64,000 bases of DNA from Candidatus Muproteobacteria bacterium (GTDB taxonomy: Bacteria; Pseudomonadota; Gammaproteobacteria; Acidiferrobacterales; Sulfurifustaceae), in contig DAIDLH010000079.1 in NCBI GenBank assembly GCA_027449605.1, positions 1 to 64,000 of the forward strand. The letters are read 5' to 3'. The notes beneath the pieces were generated by a model. It searched no databases, was not told the origin of the DNA, and saw nothing but the letters and a program-made list of their open reading frames with translations. Shown piece by piece: positions 52,575-62,716 of the stretch. The first letter of the stretch is position 1. Every line of letters begins with the position of its first letter. The position numbers and the translations under genes were made by a program.

Positions 52575-54509
52575 ATGAACACGCCTGCCGCGGACCAAGT
52601 GATCGTGGCCGAGGGTCTGGGCCGGCGCTATGGCCGGCATACGGCCGTGACCGGTCTCGACCTCAAGGTTCGCCGCGGCGAGGTGTTCGGGCTGCTCGGC
52701 TCGGACGGCGCCGGCAAGACGACGACGCTGCAGATCCTCGCGGGCATCCTCAACCCGAGCGCAGGGCGCGCGACCGTGCTCGGTTATGACTGCGTGCGCG
52801 AGGCGGCGTCGCTCACCGCGCGACTCGGCTACATGTCGCAGAGCTTCAGCCTGTACGGGCGGCTGTCGGTGGACGAGAACCTCGAGTTCTTCGCCGACCT
52901 GCACCGCGTGCCGGAGCCGCAGCGCCAGGCGCGCAAGACGCGGCTCCTCGAATTCGCGCGCCTGGCCCCGCACCGCGACCGGCCGGCGCGTTTTCTTTCC
53001 GGCGGCATGCAGAAGAAGCTCGCGCTGTGCTGCGCGCTCATCCACGAGCCCGAGCTGCTGGTGCTGGACGAGCCGACCACCGGCGTCGACCCGGTGTCGC
53101 GCCGCGAGTTCTGGAACATCCTCTACCAGGCGCTCACGCAGGGCACGACGATCGTGGTCTCGACCCCCTACATGGACGAGGCCGAGCGCTGCACGCGCGT
53201 GGCGCTGCTGCACGAGGGGCGCCTCATCGCCTGCGACGCGCCCTCGCGGCTGCGCGCGCAGATGCCCGGGCGCATGCTCGAGCTGCGCGCGCGCCCGCAG
53301 CGCCGCGCGCTCGCCGTGCTCGAGGAGGCGCTGCCGCGCTCGCGCCCCTACGTGTTCGGCGACACCCTGCACCTGCACCAGGAAGAGTCGCCGGCGCCGG
53401 CCGCCCCGCTGCCGGACCTGCTCGCCGCGCGCGGTATCGCGGTCGAGCAGATCCGCCCGGTCGCCCCGAGCCTCGAGGATGTGTTCGTGACGCGTCTGGC
53501 CGGTACCGCACCGCCCGCCGCGCCGCCCGCGACGGCGGAAGCGCCGCCGGTGCGCGAACGCACTGGTCTCGCGGTCGAGGTCGAGGACCTCACGGTGCGC
53601 TTCGGCGACTTCACCGCCGTGGACCGTGTCGGCTTCTCCGTGCGGCGCGGGGAGATCTTCGGCTTTCTCGGGCCGAACGGCTCGGGCAAGACCACGACGA
53701 TCCGCATCCTGTGCGGGCTGCTCGCCCCGAGCGCCGGCCGCGCGCGCGTCGCGGGCTACGACGTGAGGCACGAGCCGCTCGCGGTCAAGGCGCGCATCGG
53801 CTACATGTCGCAGCGCTTCTCGCTGTACGACGACCTCACGGTCGGCGAGAACCTCGAGTTCTTCGCCGGAGCCTACGGTGTGCCGCGCGCCAGGCTCGCG
53901 GCGCGGCGCAACTGGGCGCTCGCGCTCGCGGGGCTCGAGGGCGAGGAGGGGCGACCGACGCGCGGCCTCTCGGGCGGATTCAAGCAGCGCCTGGCCCTGG
54001 CGTGCGCGGTGCTGCACGAGCCGGAGGTGATCTTTCTCGACGAGCCCACGGCCGGGGTCGATCCGCTGTCGCGGCGCCGCTTCTGGGAGCTCATCTACCG
54101 CCTCTCGGACCAGGGGGTCACGGTATTCGTCACCACGCATTACATGGACGAGGCCGAGCACTGCCACACCCTGGGGCTGCTCTACAACGGGCGGCTGATC
54201 GCGCTCGGCACGCCCGAGGAATTGCGCGCCGGCATGCGCGCGGGCGAGATGCTGGAGCTGGAATGTGACCAGCCGATCGCCGCGCTCGCGCTGTTTCAGG
54301 ACGCGCCGGGCATCCGCGCCTCGTTCTTCGGCGACCGCCTGCACCTGCTGGTGGACGACGCCGAGGCGGCGCGCGCGCAGATCCTCGCGCGCCTACAGCG
54401 CGCGGGTCACCGCGTGCACCACGTCGAGCGCGTGCCGCTCGGCATCGAGGACGTGTTCATCGCCTTCATCGAGATGGAACAGGCGCGGCGCGCGGCGGAG
54501 GCGGCATGA
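52575..54509 (+). CDS. ABC exporter ATPase, two nucleotide-binding domains fused (YbhF type)
   Basis: 644 residues from the ATG 2 bases after the HlyD stop. Domain 1 (about 8-305): Walker A GSDGAGKTTT, LSGGMQKKLALCCALIHEPELLVLDEP. Domain 2 (about 333-640): GPNGSGKTTT, LSGGFKQRLALACAVLHEPEVIFLDEP. Each ends with a DUF4162-like C-terminal piece (PSLEDVFV; GIEDVFIAFIEMEQ). The Ser-Asp in the first Walker A is unusual (normally Pro-Asn). Powers the two permeases that follow. Confidence 0.95.
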   Translation: MNTPAADQVIVAEGLGRRYGRHTAVTGLDLKVRRGEVFGLLGSDGAGKTTTLQILAGILNPSAGRATVLGYDCVREAASLTARLGYMSQSFSLYGRLSVDENLEFFADLHRVPEPQRQARKTRLLEFARLAPHRDRPARFLSGGMQKKLALCCALIHEPELLVLDEPTTGVDPVSRREFWNILYQALTQGTTIVVSTPYMDEAERCTRVALLHEGRLIACDAPSRLRAQMPGRMLELRARPQRRALAVLEEALPRSRPYVFGDTLHLHQEESPAPAAPLPDLLAARGIAVEQIRPVAPSLEDVFVTRLAGTAPPAAPPATAEAPPVRERTGLAVEVEDLTVRFGDFTAVDRVGFSVRRGEIFGFLGPNGSGKTTTIRILCGLLAPSAGRARVAGYDVRHEPLAVKARIGYMSQRFSLYDDLTVGENLEFFAGAYGVPRARLAARRNWALALAGLEGEEGRPTRGLSGGFKQRLALACAVLHEPEVIFLDEPTAGVDPLSRRRFWELIYRLSDQGVTVFVTTHYMDEAEHCHTLGLLYNGRLIALGTPEELRAGMRAGEMLELECDQPIAALALFQDAPGIRASFFGDRLHLLVDDAEAARAQILARLQRAGHRVHHVERVPLGIEDVFIAFIEMEQARRAAEAA

Positions 54510-55621
54510 GAGGGTTGATCGGAGCGGTGATCTGGAAAGAGGTGCGCGAGATCCGCCGCGACCCGGTGACGATCTGGGTCGCGGCGGTGCTGCCGCTCAT
54601 CATGCTGTATCTCTTTGGCGTCGCGCTGTCGCTCGACGTCAAGGACGCCGCGTTCGCGGTCTACGACGAAGACGGCAGCGCCGAGAGCCGCGCGCTCGCC
54701 GAGGCGTTCCCGAACTCGGGCTACTTCCGGCGCACGCACGACATCCGCGCGCAACGCGAGATCGGCGAGCGCCTCGACCGCGGCCAGGCGCGGCTGGTGC
54801 TGGTGATCCCGGAAGATTTTTCCGCGAAGCTTGCGCGCGGGGAGACCGCCGCGGTGCAGACGCTCGTGGACGGTTCGTTCTCGGCCACCGCCATGGTGAT
54901 CGCCGGCTACGCGGCGGCGATCGTGCAGGACTACAACCTCGCCCAGTTACGGCGCGGGGGCGCGCCCCCCGTGCCGGTCACGCTGGAGAGCCGCGCGTGG
55001 TTCAACGCGCCGCTCAAGAGCGTGAACTACATCGTTCCCGGATTGTTCGGCGTGATCCTGATGGCGTTCCCGCCGCTGCTCACGGCGCTCGCGGTCGTGC
55101 GCGAGAAGGAGGCCGGCTCGGTGCAGCAGATCTTCGTCTCGCCCATCCGCCCGTGGCAGTTCATCGCCGGCAAGATGGTGCCGTACGCGGCGATCGCCTT
55201 CCTCGAGATGCTGATGATCCTGGTCGCGGGCCTGTGGGGCTTCGGGATTCCGTTCCGCGGCAGCCTCGCGCTGTTTCTGCTGGCCACCACCATCTACGTC
55301 TTCTGCACCGTGGGCCTGGGATTGCTGATCTCGACCGTGACGCGCAGCCAGCTCGTGGCGATGCTGTTCGCGCTCATCCTGACGCTGATGCCATCGTTCC
55401 TGTTCTCGGGGTTCCTGTTCCCGATCTTCACCATGCCCGAGATGATGCAGTGGTACACGTACCTGTTCCCGGCGCGCTACTTCATCGATATCTCGCGCGG
55501 CATCGTGATGAAGGACGTCGGGATCGAGATTCTCTGGCCGCAATTCGCGGCGCTGCTCGCCTACACGGCGGCGGTGTTCGCCGCCGCCACGCGCTTGTTC
55601 CGCAAGAAGGTGGCGGCATGA
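54506..55621 (+). CDS. ABC-2 type permease (YbhS/YbhR-like), first
   Basis: 371 residues. N-terminal span then a large periplasmic domain (about 45-170), then five spans: VNYIVPGLFGVILMAFPPLLTALAVVREKEAGSVQQIFVSPIRPWQFIAGKMVPY carries the ABC2 coupling motif VREKE-G. Overlaps the ATPase by 4 bases and the next permease by 4. The two permeases pair as a heterodimer. Confidence 0.93.
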   Translation: MRGLIGAVIWKEVREIRRDPVTIWVAAVLPLIMLYLFGVALSLDVKDAAFAVYDEDGSAESRALAEAFPNSGYFRRTHDIRAQREIGERLDRGQARLVLVIPEDFSAKLARGETAAVQTLVDGSFSATAMVIAGYAAAIVQDYNLAQLRRGGAPPVPVTLESRAWFNAPLKSVNYIVPGLFGVILMAFPPLLTALAVVREKEAGSVQQIFVSPIRPWQFIAGKMVPYAAIAFLEMLMILVAGLWGFGIPFRGSLALFLLATTIYVFCTVGLGLLISTVTRSQLVAMLFALILTLMPSFLFSGFLFPIFTMPEMMQWYTYLFPARYFIDISRGIVMKDVGIEILWPQFAALLAYTAAVFAAATRLFRKKVAA

Positions 55622-56733
55622 ACCGCGCGCGCCTCGCCGCCGTCCTGCGCAAGGAGCTGATCCAGCTCCTGCGCGACCGCATCATGCTGTTCCTGATACT
55701 GTATATCTATACGGCAGATGTCCTGATGTGCACGTTTGCCTTGTCGTTCGACGTGCGCAACCTGCCGACGGCCGTGGCCGACTTCGACCGCTCGGCCGAC
55801 AGCCAGCGGCTGATTGATGGCTTCGGCGCTTCCGGCTATTTCAGCATCGAGCACTGGACGACGCGCGAGGCCGAACTCGGCGGGCTGCTCAACCGCGGCG
55901 AGGCGTTGGCGGCGCTCGTGATCCCGCCCGGGTTCTCGCGCCGCCAGGCGGCAGGCGAGGCGGCAGCGGTGCAGCTGCTGCTCGACGGCTCGAACGCCAA
56001 CACCGCCAGCGTCGCCCAGGGTTACGCGCAGCGCATCGCGCAGGACTACGCGCTCGAGCGCGCGCAGCGCGCCGCCGGGCAGCCCGCACGGCTTGCGGTC
56101 GAGCACCGCCCGCGCATCTGGTACAACTCCGAACTCAAGTACGCCTACTTCATGTTGCTCTCGATGATCGCGGTCGCCGGGATGTTGGTGGGCGTGATCA
56201 CGGCCGCGGCCGGCATCGTGCGCGAGAAGGAGTCGGGCACGATTGAACAGATGCTGGTCACACCCGTGCGCCCGGCGGAGATGATCGCGGCCAAGATGCT
56301 GCCGACGCTGCTGGTCGGCCTGACCGCGCTGTTCCCGAGCCTGCTCATCGCCGCTTGGGTCGGCGTGCCGCTGCGCGGGAGCCTCGCGCTGTTCTTCCTG
56401 TTTTCGGCCGTGTTTCTCGTGAGCAGCATGGGCATCGGCATCCTGGTCGCGACGTTCGCCGAGACCCTGCAGCAGGCGCTGCTCATGTCGTTCTTCGCGT
56501 TATTCCCGATCCTGTTCCTCTCGGGTACGCTGGTGCCCGTGGAGAGCATGCCCTGGGTGCTGCAATATCTCGCCGAGCTGAGCCCGCTCACGCATTACAT
56601 GGAAGCGCTGCTCGGGATTTTCCTGAAGGGCGTGGGGCTCGAGGTCCTGTGGCATCCGCTGGCGATCATCGCACTCATTTCCGCGACGCTGCTCGCGCTC
56701 AGCATCTGGCGGCTGCGCCGGCGCATCGGCTAG
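55618..56733 (+). CDS. ABC-2 type permease (YbhS/YbhR-like), second
   Basis: 371 residues from the ATG overlapping the first permease stop. Same architecture: KELIQLLRDRIMLFLILYIY, a periplasmic domain, then YAYFMLLSMIAVAGMLVGVITAAAGIVREKESGTIEQMLVTPVRPAEMIAAKMLP and four more spans. Completes the YbhGFSR-like exporter. Substrate unknown; such systems export cationic drugs, dyes or lipids. Confidence 0.93.
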   Translation: MNRARLAAVLRKELIQLLRDRIMLFLILYIYTADVLMCTFALSFDVRNLPTAVADFDRSADSQRLIDGFGASGYFSIEHWTTREAELGGLLNRGEALAALVIPPGFSRRQAAGEAAAVQLLLDGSNANTASVAQGYAQRIAQDYALERAQRAAGQPARLAVEHRPRIWYNSELKYAYFMLLSMIAVAGMLVGVITAAAGIVREKESGTIEQMLVTPVRPAEMIAAKMLPTLLVGLTALFPSLLIAAWVGVPLRGSLALFFLFSAVFLVSSMGIGILVATFAETLQQALLMSFFALFPILFLSGTLVPVESMPWVLQYLAELSPLTHYMEALLGIFLKGVGLEVLWHPLAIIALISATLLALSIWRLRRRIG

Positions 56734-56770
56734 GCAAATCAGTCGTTAACCGAAACCATGGAGGTGTGAC

Positions 56771-56947
56771 ATGGAAAAAGACCCGGTGTGCGGCATGTTG
56801 GTGGACCCGAAGGAAGCGGCGGGACAGAGGAGCCACGAGGGCCGGACGTACTACTTCTGCAGCGCCGATTGTCTGAAGAAATTCGACCAGGCGCCGCAAC
56901 GCTACGTCGTGGCCGACAAGCCCGGGGCCAAAAAAGACGGCCCCTGA
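56771..56947 (+). CDS. Stand-alone YHS-domain protein (second)
   Basis: 58 residues, not in the ORF track. MEKDPVCGMLVDPKEAAGQR leads to [21 protein letters not shown], a complete YHS module with a short basic tail (KPGAKKDGP). GGAGGTGTGAC precedes the ATG. It is closest in style to the first YHS domain of the ATPase at 24145. Sits between the ABC exporter and pgm. Confidence 0.85.
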   Translation: MEKDPVCGMLVDPKEAAGQRSHEGRTYYFCSADCLKKFDQAPQRYVVADKPGAKKDGP

Positions 56948-58612
<1,665 letters not shown>

Positions 58613-58627
58613 GGGGGTCGAGAGATT

Positions 58628-58843
58628 ATGAATATATATTTAAGTATCTTAGGGACGGCCCGCGGCCCGGCGCTGCCGGCCGGTCACCCGTTTATTGACG
58701 TGCGCGACGTGTACTGGTCATCGACGACGAGCCTCTACGAGCCCGATTGGGCCTGGTCGCTTTATCTCGACAAGGGCGCGGTAGGAGTCGGGCAGAAAGC
58801 GCAGGCGCGGTTCCATGTTTGGGCGGTGTGCGATCAGGCTTAA
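58628..58843 (+). pseudogene. C-terminal fragment of a DUF1566 (Lcl C-terminal) protein
   Basis: 71 residues: after about 20 unrelated ones, GHPFIDVRDVYWSSTTSLYEPDWAWSLYLDKGAVGVGQKAQARFHVWAVCD fits the end of a DUF1566/Lcl domain (the YWSST...G...K...VWxVR pattern). Complete domains are over 120 residues, so this is a remnant or a very short standalone. The upstream part is AT-rich (AATATATATTTAAG), unlike its surroundings. Confidence 0.5.
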
Positions 58844-58956
58844 GCGGCGGTGACCGCCGCGATCGCAGACGGCGTCGTGCACGGGAGCCGGAGACGATCA
58901 CGACGTCGGTTGATTCTGATTTCCCTGCCCCGCGTTTCGAATTATCATACCGCGGC

Positions 58957-59421
58957 ATGAAGCGGATCGAAGGCGTGTTGCTTGCGGCGTTGTTGCTGGT
59001 TTGCGCCTGCGAAAAGAAGGAATCCCCGCCGTCCACGAAGGAAACACCGTCCGTGTCTTCGGCCGAACAGCTTGCCGTCATGGAGCGCCTGATGCGAGGC
59101 TCGAGCCTGTATCAGCAGCACTGCGCCCAGTGCCACGGACCGGAGGCGCAGGGACATCCGGACTGGCGGAATCCCCAGGTGGTCGCCGCGCCGCCGCTGA
59201 ACGGCGGCGGCAATGTCTGGAAGCGGCGCAAGCAGGACATGATCGCGATCATCCGCAACGGCGCGACGCGTCACGGCGAACCGGTGATGCCGGCATGGAA
59301 GGGACGGCTGAGCGATCCGGACATCGAGGATGTCATTGCCTGGTTTCAGGCGCTGTGGCCGGCGGACGTCTATCAGCGCTGGCGCGAGACCGAGGTCCGG
59401 ACCGCCGCGTCCAGGGGCTGA
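58957..59421 (+). CDS. Cytochrome c lipoprotein
   Basis: 154 residues from the ATG at 58957. A lipobox (LLLVCAC) predicts a lipid-anchored protein. The Ser/Lys/Glu linker is followed by a class I heme domain: SLYQQHCAQCHGPEAQG, then PPLNGGGNVWKRRKQDMIAIIRNG and VMPAWKGRLSDPDIEDVIAWFQALWP (axial Met). Like the cytochrome at 18207 it sits among copper genes. Probable periplasmic electron carrier. Confidence 0.88.
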   Translation: MKRIEGVLLAALLLVCACEKKESPPSTKETPSVSSAEQLAVMERLMRGSSLYQQHCAQCHGPEAQGHPDWRNPQVVAAPPLNGGGNVWKRRKQDMIAIIRNGATRHGEPVMPAWKGRLSDPDIEDVIAWFQALWPADVYQRWRETEVRTAASRG

Positions 59422-59471
59422 ACCGCCGCCGTCGATCGTGACCACGAACTATTTCTGAAGGAGAGCTACTA

Positions 59472-59555
59472 ATGGGTATTGCCATCTGGATCATCGTCAT
59501 TCTGATCATCGCCGCGTTGATCAAGTATCTGTTGAGCGATTCCGGAAAGAAGTGA
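59472..59555 (+). CDS. 27-residue single-span membrane peptide
   Basis: [20 protein letters not shown] then LSDSGKK: almost all one membrane helix. GAAGGAGAGC lies about 6 bases before the ATG. Its end ([22 protein letters not shown]) parallels the last third of the 43-residue peptide at 20996 (WIVLILAVAALAKYLFSKPGGRG). Not in the ORF track. Both lie beside copper genes. Confidence 0.6.
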   Translation: MGIAIWIIVILIIAALIKYLLSDSGKK

Positions 59556-59577
59556 TTGCTTCGAAGGAGAGACGGAC

Positions 59578-59973
59578 ATGTACGGCTTCAACATCACATT
59601 ACAGGACAGTTTCGATAACTGCGTCAAACGCGTCATCGAGGCGCTGAAGACCGAGGGCTTCGGCGTGCTCACCGACATCGACGTGCAGGCGACGATGAAG
59701 GCCAAGCTCAACGTCGACGGCGCGCCTTATCGCATTCTCGGCGCGTGCAACCCGCCGCTCGCGCACCGGGCGATCAGCGCCGATCCGGACATCGGCCTGC
59801 TGCTGCCGTGCAACGTGGTGGTGCGCGAACAGCCGGACAAGCAGATCAACGTCGGTTTCATGGACCCGATCGCGGTGCTGAAGCTCACCGACAATCCCGC
59901 GGTCGCGACCCTGGCCGGGGAAGTGCGCGGCAAGCTCGAGCGCGTGCGCGACCGGTTGACCGGAGCCGCTTGA
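59578..59973 (+). CDS. DUF302-family protein
   Basis: 131 residues, no signal peptide. [44 protein letters not shown] and [34 protein letters not shown] are the DUF302 core with its two conserved Cys-Pro / Pro-Cys positions. Function unknown; frequent near copper and sulfur genes. AAGGAGAGACGG gives the start. Confidence 0.88.
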   Translation: MYGFNITLQDSFDNCVKRVIEALKTEGFGVLTDIDVQATMKAKLNVDGAPYRILGACNPPLAHRAISADPDIGLLLPCNVVVREQPDKQINVGFMDPIAVLKLTDNPAVATLAGEVRGKLERVRDRLTGAA

Positions 59974-60130
59974 CCGCACGGCCTGTCGGATATTCTTTTT
60001 CATTGGCGGTTCCGGGTCGATTCTCAAACAGCCGGTATCCCGCTGGTTTCCGGCCGCATCGCGCCGGGCTTGCAATCGACCCCGTGCGGACCGATTGATT
60101 CATTCATCCGATTCGAATCGAGGAGAAAAA

Positions 60131-60349
60131 ATGAGCGCGACGGGCGAGAAGCATTATTCGGTGCGGGGCATGAAATGCGGCGGCTGCATCGCCAAGGCGA
60201 CCGAGGCGCTGTCGAAACTGCCCGGTTATGTCGGCGCCGAGTTCGATCTCAAAAGCGGCCGCGCCGTGGTGAAGGGCGACGTGGACGCGCAGGCCGTGGT
60301 CAGCGCCCTGACCGGGGCCGGTTATCCCGCGCAAGCGGATGAAGACTGA
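60131..60349 (+). CDS. copZ: HMA-domain copper chaperone (CopZ-like)
   Basis: 72 residues from the ATG at 60131 after GAGGAG; the track's 60095 start has no such site. One heavy-metal-associated fold with the loop GMKCGGCIAK (MxCxxC). The rest is VGAEFDLKSGRAVVKGDVDAQAVVSALTGAGY. Carries Cu(I) to the ATPase encoded 28 bases downstream. Confidence 0.88.
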   Translation: MSATGEKHYSVRGMKCGGCIAKATEALSKLPGYVGAEFDLKSGRAVVKGDVDAQAVVSALTGAGYPAQADED

Positions 60350-60376
60350 CGCGCGGGTTCATCGGCGGTATCGACC

Positions 60377-62626
60377 ATGACCGCGGCGATCCTGGAACAG
60401 GCCAGCACGCACCGGCTGTCCATCTCCGGCATGAGCTGCGCCGGCTGCGTGGCCACGGTCGAGAACGCGCTGAAGAACGTGCCGGGCGTGATCGAGTCGG
60501 CGGTCAACTTCGCCGAGCACACCGCGACCGTCCGCGGCAACGTCGAAGCCGCCAGGCTCATCGAAGCGGTCACCGCATCCGGTTACGGCGCCGCCGAATT
60601 GCGCGGCCTCGAGGACGAATCCGAAAAAGAAGCCGCCGAGCTCGCTCATTATCGATCGCTGCTGCGCAAGTTCATCGTCGCCGGCGCCGTCGGCCTGCCG
60701 CTGATGCTCGCCGAACCGCTCGGCCTCATGCCCATGCTCGATACGCCGTCGGGCCGGGTCTTCTGGCTCGCGGTCGGCGCGGCGACGCTGTTCGTGCTGG
60801 TCTATGCCGGCGGGCATTTCTTCCGCGGCGCGTGGAAATCGTTCCGCGCCCACAACGCCAATATGGACACGCTGATCGCGCTCGGCACCGGCGCGGCGTG
60901 GCTGTATTCGATGCTGGTGCTGGTCTTCCCCGGCATCGTGCCGAGCCTCGCGCGCCACGCCTATTTCGAAGCGGCGGCGATCATCATCTCGCTGATCAAC
61001 CTCGGCCAGGCGCTGGAAATGCGCGCTCGCGGCAAGACCTCGGAGGCGATCCGGCGTCTCATCGGCCTGCAACCCAAAACCGCGCGCGTGATCCGCGACG
61101 GCAGGGAGACGGATATTCCCATCTCCGAAGTCGGTCTGGACGAAACCATTCGTGTCCGTCCCGGAGAGAAAATTCCCGTCGACGGCGTGATCGTCGAGGG
61201 ACATTCCTCGGTGGATGAGTCCATGCTCACCGGCGAGCCGATGCCGGTGGAAAAAAAGACCGGCGATGAAGTGGTCGGCGCCACGCTCAACAAGTCCGGC
61301 ACGTTTCTGTTTCAGGCCAAGCGCATCGGCGCCGACACCGCGCTGGCGCGCATCATCGAAATGGTGCGCCGCGCGCAGAGTTCCAAGCCCGCGATCGGCC
61401 GGCTCGCTGACCGGATCTCGGCCGTGTTCGTGCCGTCGGTTTTGATTATTGCGGTGATCACTTTCCTCGCCTGGCACAACTTCGGCCCCGAGCCGAAGCT
61501 GTCCTATTCCCTGGTCGCCACCATGACCGTTCTCATCATCGCCTGTCCGTGTGCGCTCGGACTGGCGACGCCGATTTCGATCATGGTCGGCGTCGGCAAG
61601 GCGGCGGAGTACGGCATACTCATCCGCAACGGCGAGGCGCTGCAGCAGGCGGGCAAGCTCACCACCATCGTGCTCGACAAGACCGGTACCGTCACCGAAG
61701 GCCGGCCGAACGTGACCGCGCTGCTGCCCGCGCCGGGATGGGACGAGCAAAGACTGCTGGCCATGGCGGCGAGCATCGAGACAGGATCGGAGCATCCGCT
61801 GGCCGAGGCGATCGTGGCGGCGGCGAAAGTCAAAGGCATCGGGCTTTCCGCCGCCAGCGGTTTCGAGGCCATCGCGGGACACGGCGTTACGGCGACGGTC
61901 GACGGCCGAAAAGTCCTGTTCGGCAACGCGCGCCTGATGGCGCAGCATCATGTCGATCTCGGCGATTTTCCGGCGCGCGCCGGGGAACTGTCGGCGCGGG
62001 CGCAGACGCCGATGTATCTCGCCGTCGACGGCGCCGTGGCCGGGATCGTGGCCGTGGCCGATCCGGTCAAGCCGGACTCGAAAGCCGCGATTGCGCGGCT
62101 GCACGCGACCGGTCTCAAGGTGGTGATGATCACCGGCGACAACCGCGCCACCGCCGAGGCCGTGGCGCGCGAGGTCGGCGTGGACGAGGCGATGGCCGAG
62201 GTGCTGCCGGGCGACAAGGCGGCGAAAGTGTCCGAACTCCAGGCGCGCGGCGAGATCGTGGGCATGGTCGGCGACGGCATCAACGACGCGCCGGCGCTGG
62301 CCCAGGCCGACGTGGGTTACGCCATCGGCACCGGCACCGACGTGGCGATCGAGTCTGCCGACGTGACGCTGATGCGCGGTTCGCTGCACGGCGTCGCCGA
62401 CGCCATCGCCATCTCGCGCGTCACGGTGCGCAACATCAAGCAGAATCTTTTCGGCGCGTTCATTTACAACGTGCTCGGCATTCCCGTCGCCGCCGGCGCG
62501 CTGTATCCGTTCACCGGTCTGCTGCTCAATCCGATCATCGCCGGCGCGGCGATGGCGATGTCGTCGGTGACGGTGGTGAGCAACGCCAATCGGCTGAGAT
62601 GGTTCGAATCCGGACGGCGCGGCTGA
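60377..62626 (+). CDS. copA: Cu+-exporting P1B-1 ATPase with one HMA domain
   Basis: 749 residues. One HMA domain (about 12-78; SGMSCAGCV, metal loop MxCxxC), eight spans, TM6 CPC (390-392 in [13 protein letters not shown]), TGEP, phosphorylated DKTGT (Asp434), [10 protein letters not shown]. This is the orthodox CopA, in contrast to the YHS-type ATPase at 24145 and the CPD-type at 46189. It follows the chaperone gene. The symbol is shared with the unrelated multicopper oxidase at 15556. Confidence 0.95.
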   Translation: MTAAILEQASTHRLSISGMSCAGCVATVENALKNVPGVIESAVNFAEHTATVRGNVEAARLIEAVTASGYGAAELRGLEDESEKEAAELAHYRSLLRKFIVAGAVGLPLMLAEPLGLMPMLDTPSGRVFWLAVGAATLFVLVYAGGHFFRGAWKSFRAHNANMDTLIALGTGAAWLYSMLVLVFPGIVPSLARHAYFEAAAIIISLINLGQALEMRARGKTSEAIRRLIGLQPKTARVIRDGRETDIPISEVGLDETIRVRPGEKIPVDGVIVEGHSSVDESMLTGEPMPVEKKTGDEVVGATLNKSGTFLFQAKRIGADTALARIIEMVRRAQSSKPAIGRLADRISAVFVPSVLIIAVITFLAWHNFGPEPKLSYSLVATMTVLIIACPCALGLATPISIMVGVGKAAEYGILIRNGEALQQAGKLTTIVLDKTGTVTEGRPNVTALLPAPGWDEQRLLAMAASIETGSEHPLAEAIVAAAKVKGIGLSAASGFEAIAGHGVTATVDGRKVLFGNARLMAQHHVDLGDFPARAGELSARAQTPMYLAVDGAVAGIVAVADPVKPDSKAAIARLHATGLKVVMITGDNRATAEAVAREVGVDEAMAEVLPGDKAAKVSELQARGEIVGMVGDGINDAPALAQADVGYAIGTGTDVAIESADVTLMRGSLHGVADAIAISRVTVRNIKQNLFGAFIYNVLGIPVAAGALYPFTGLLLNPIIAGAAMAMSSVTVVSNANRLRWFESGRRG

Positions 62627-62716
62627 TCCGGTTCAGGGATTGCCCGGGCGCCGGCGCGGCGTGACGGTGCGTGAAGTCGTTTCATCGTTCCACCTCCACG
62701 GCATCCCGGCCGCCGG

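Noticed and set aside
60000-60130. CueR-type operator before the chaperone gene
   Set aside because: The gap contains GC-rich short repeats but no dyad with the 19-base spacer and CCTTCC/GGAAGG-type arms that I would accept as a CueR box.
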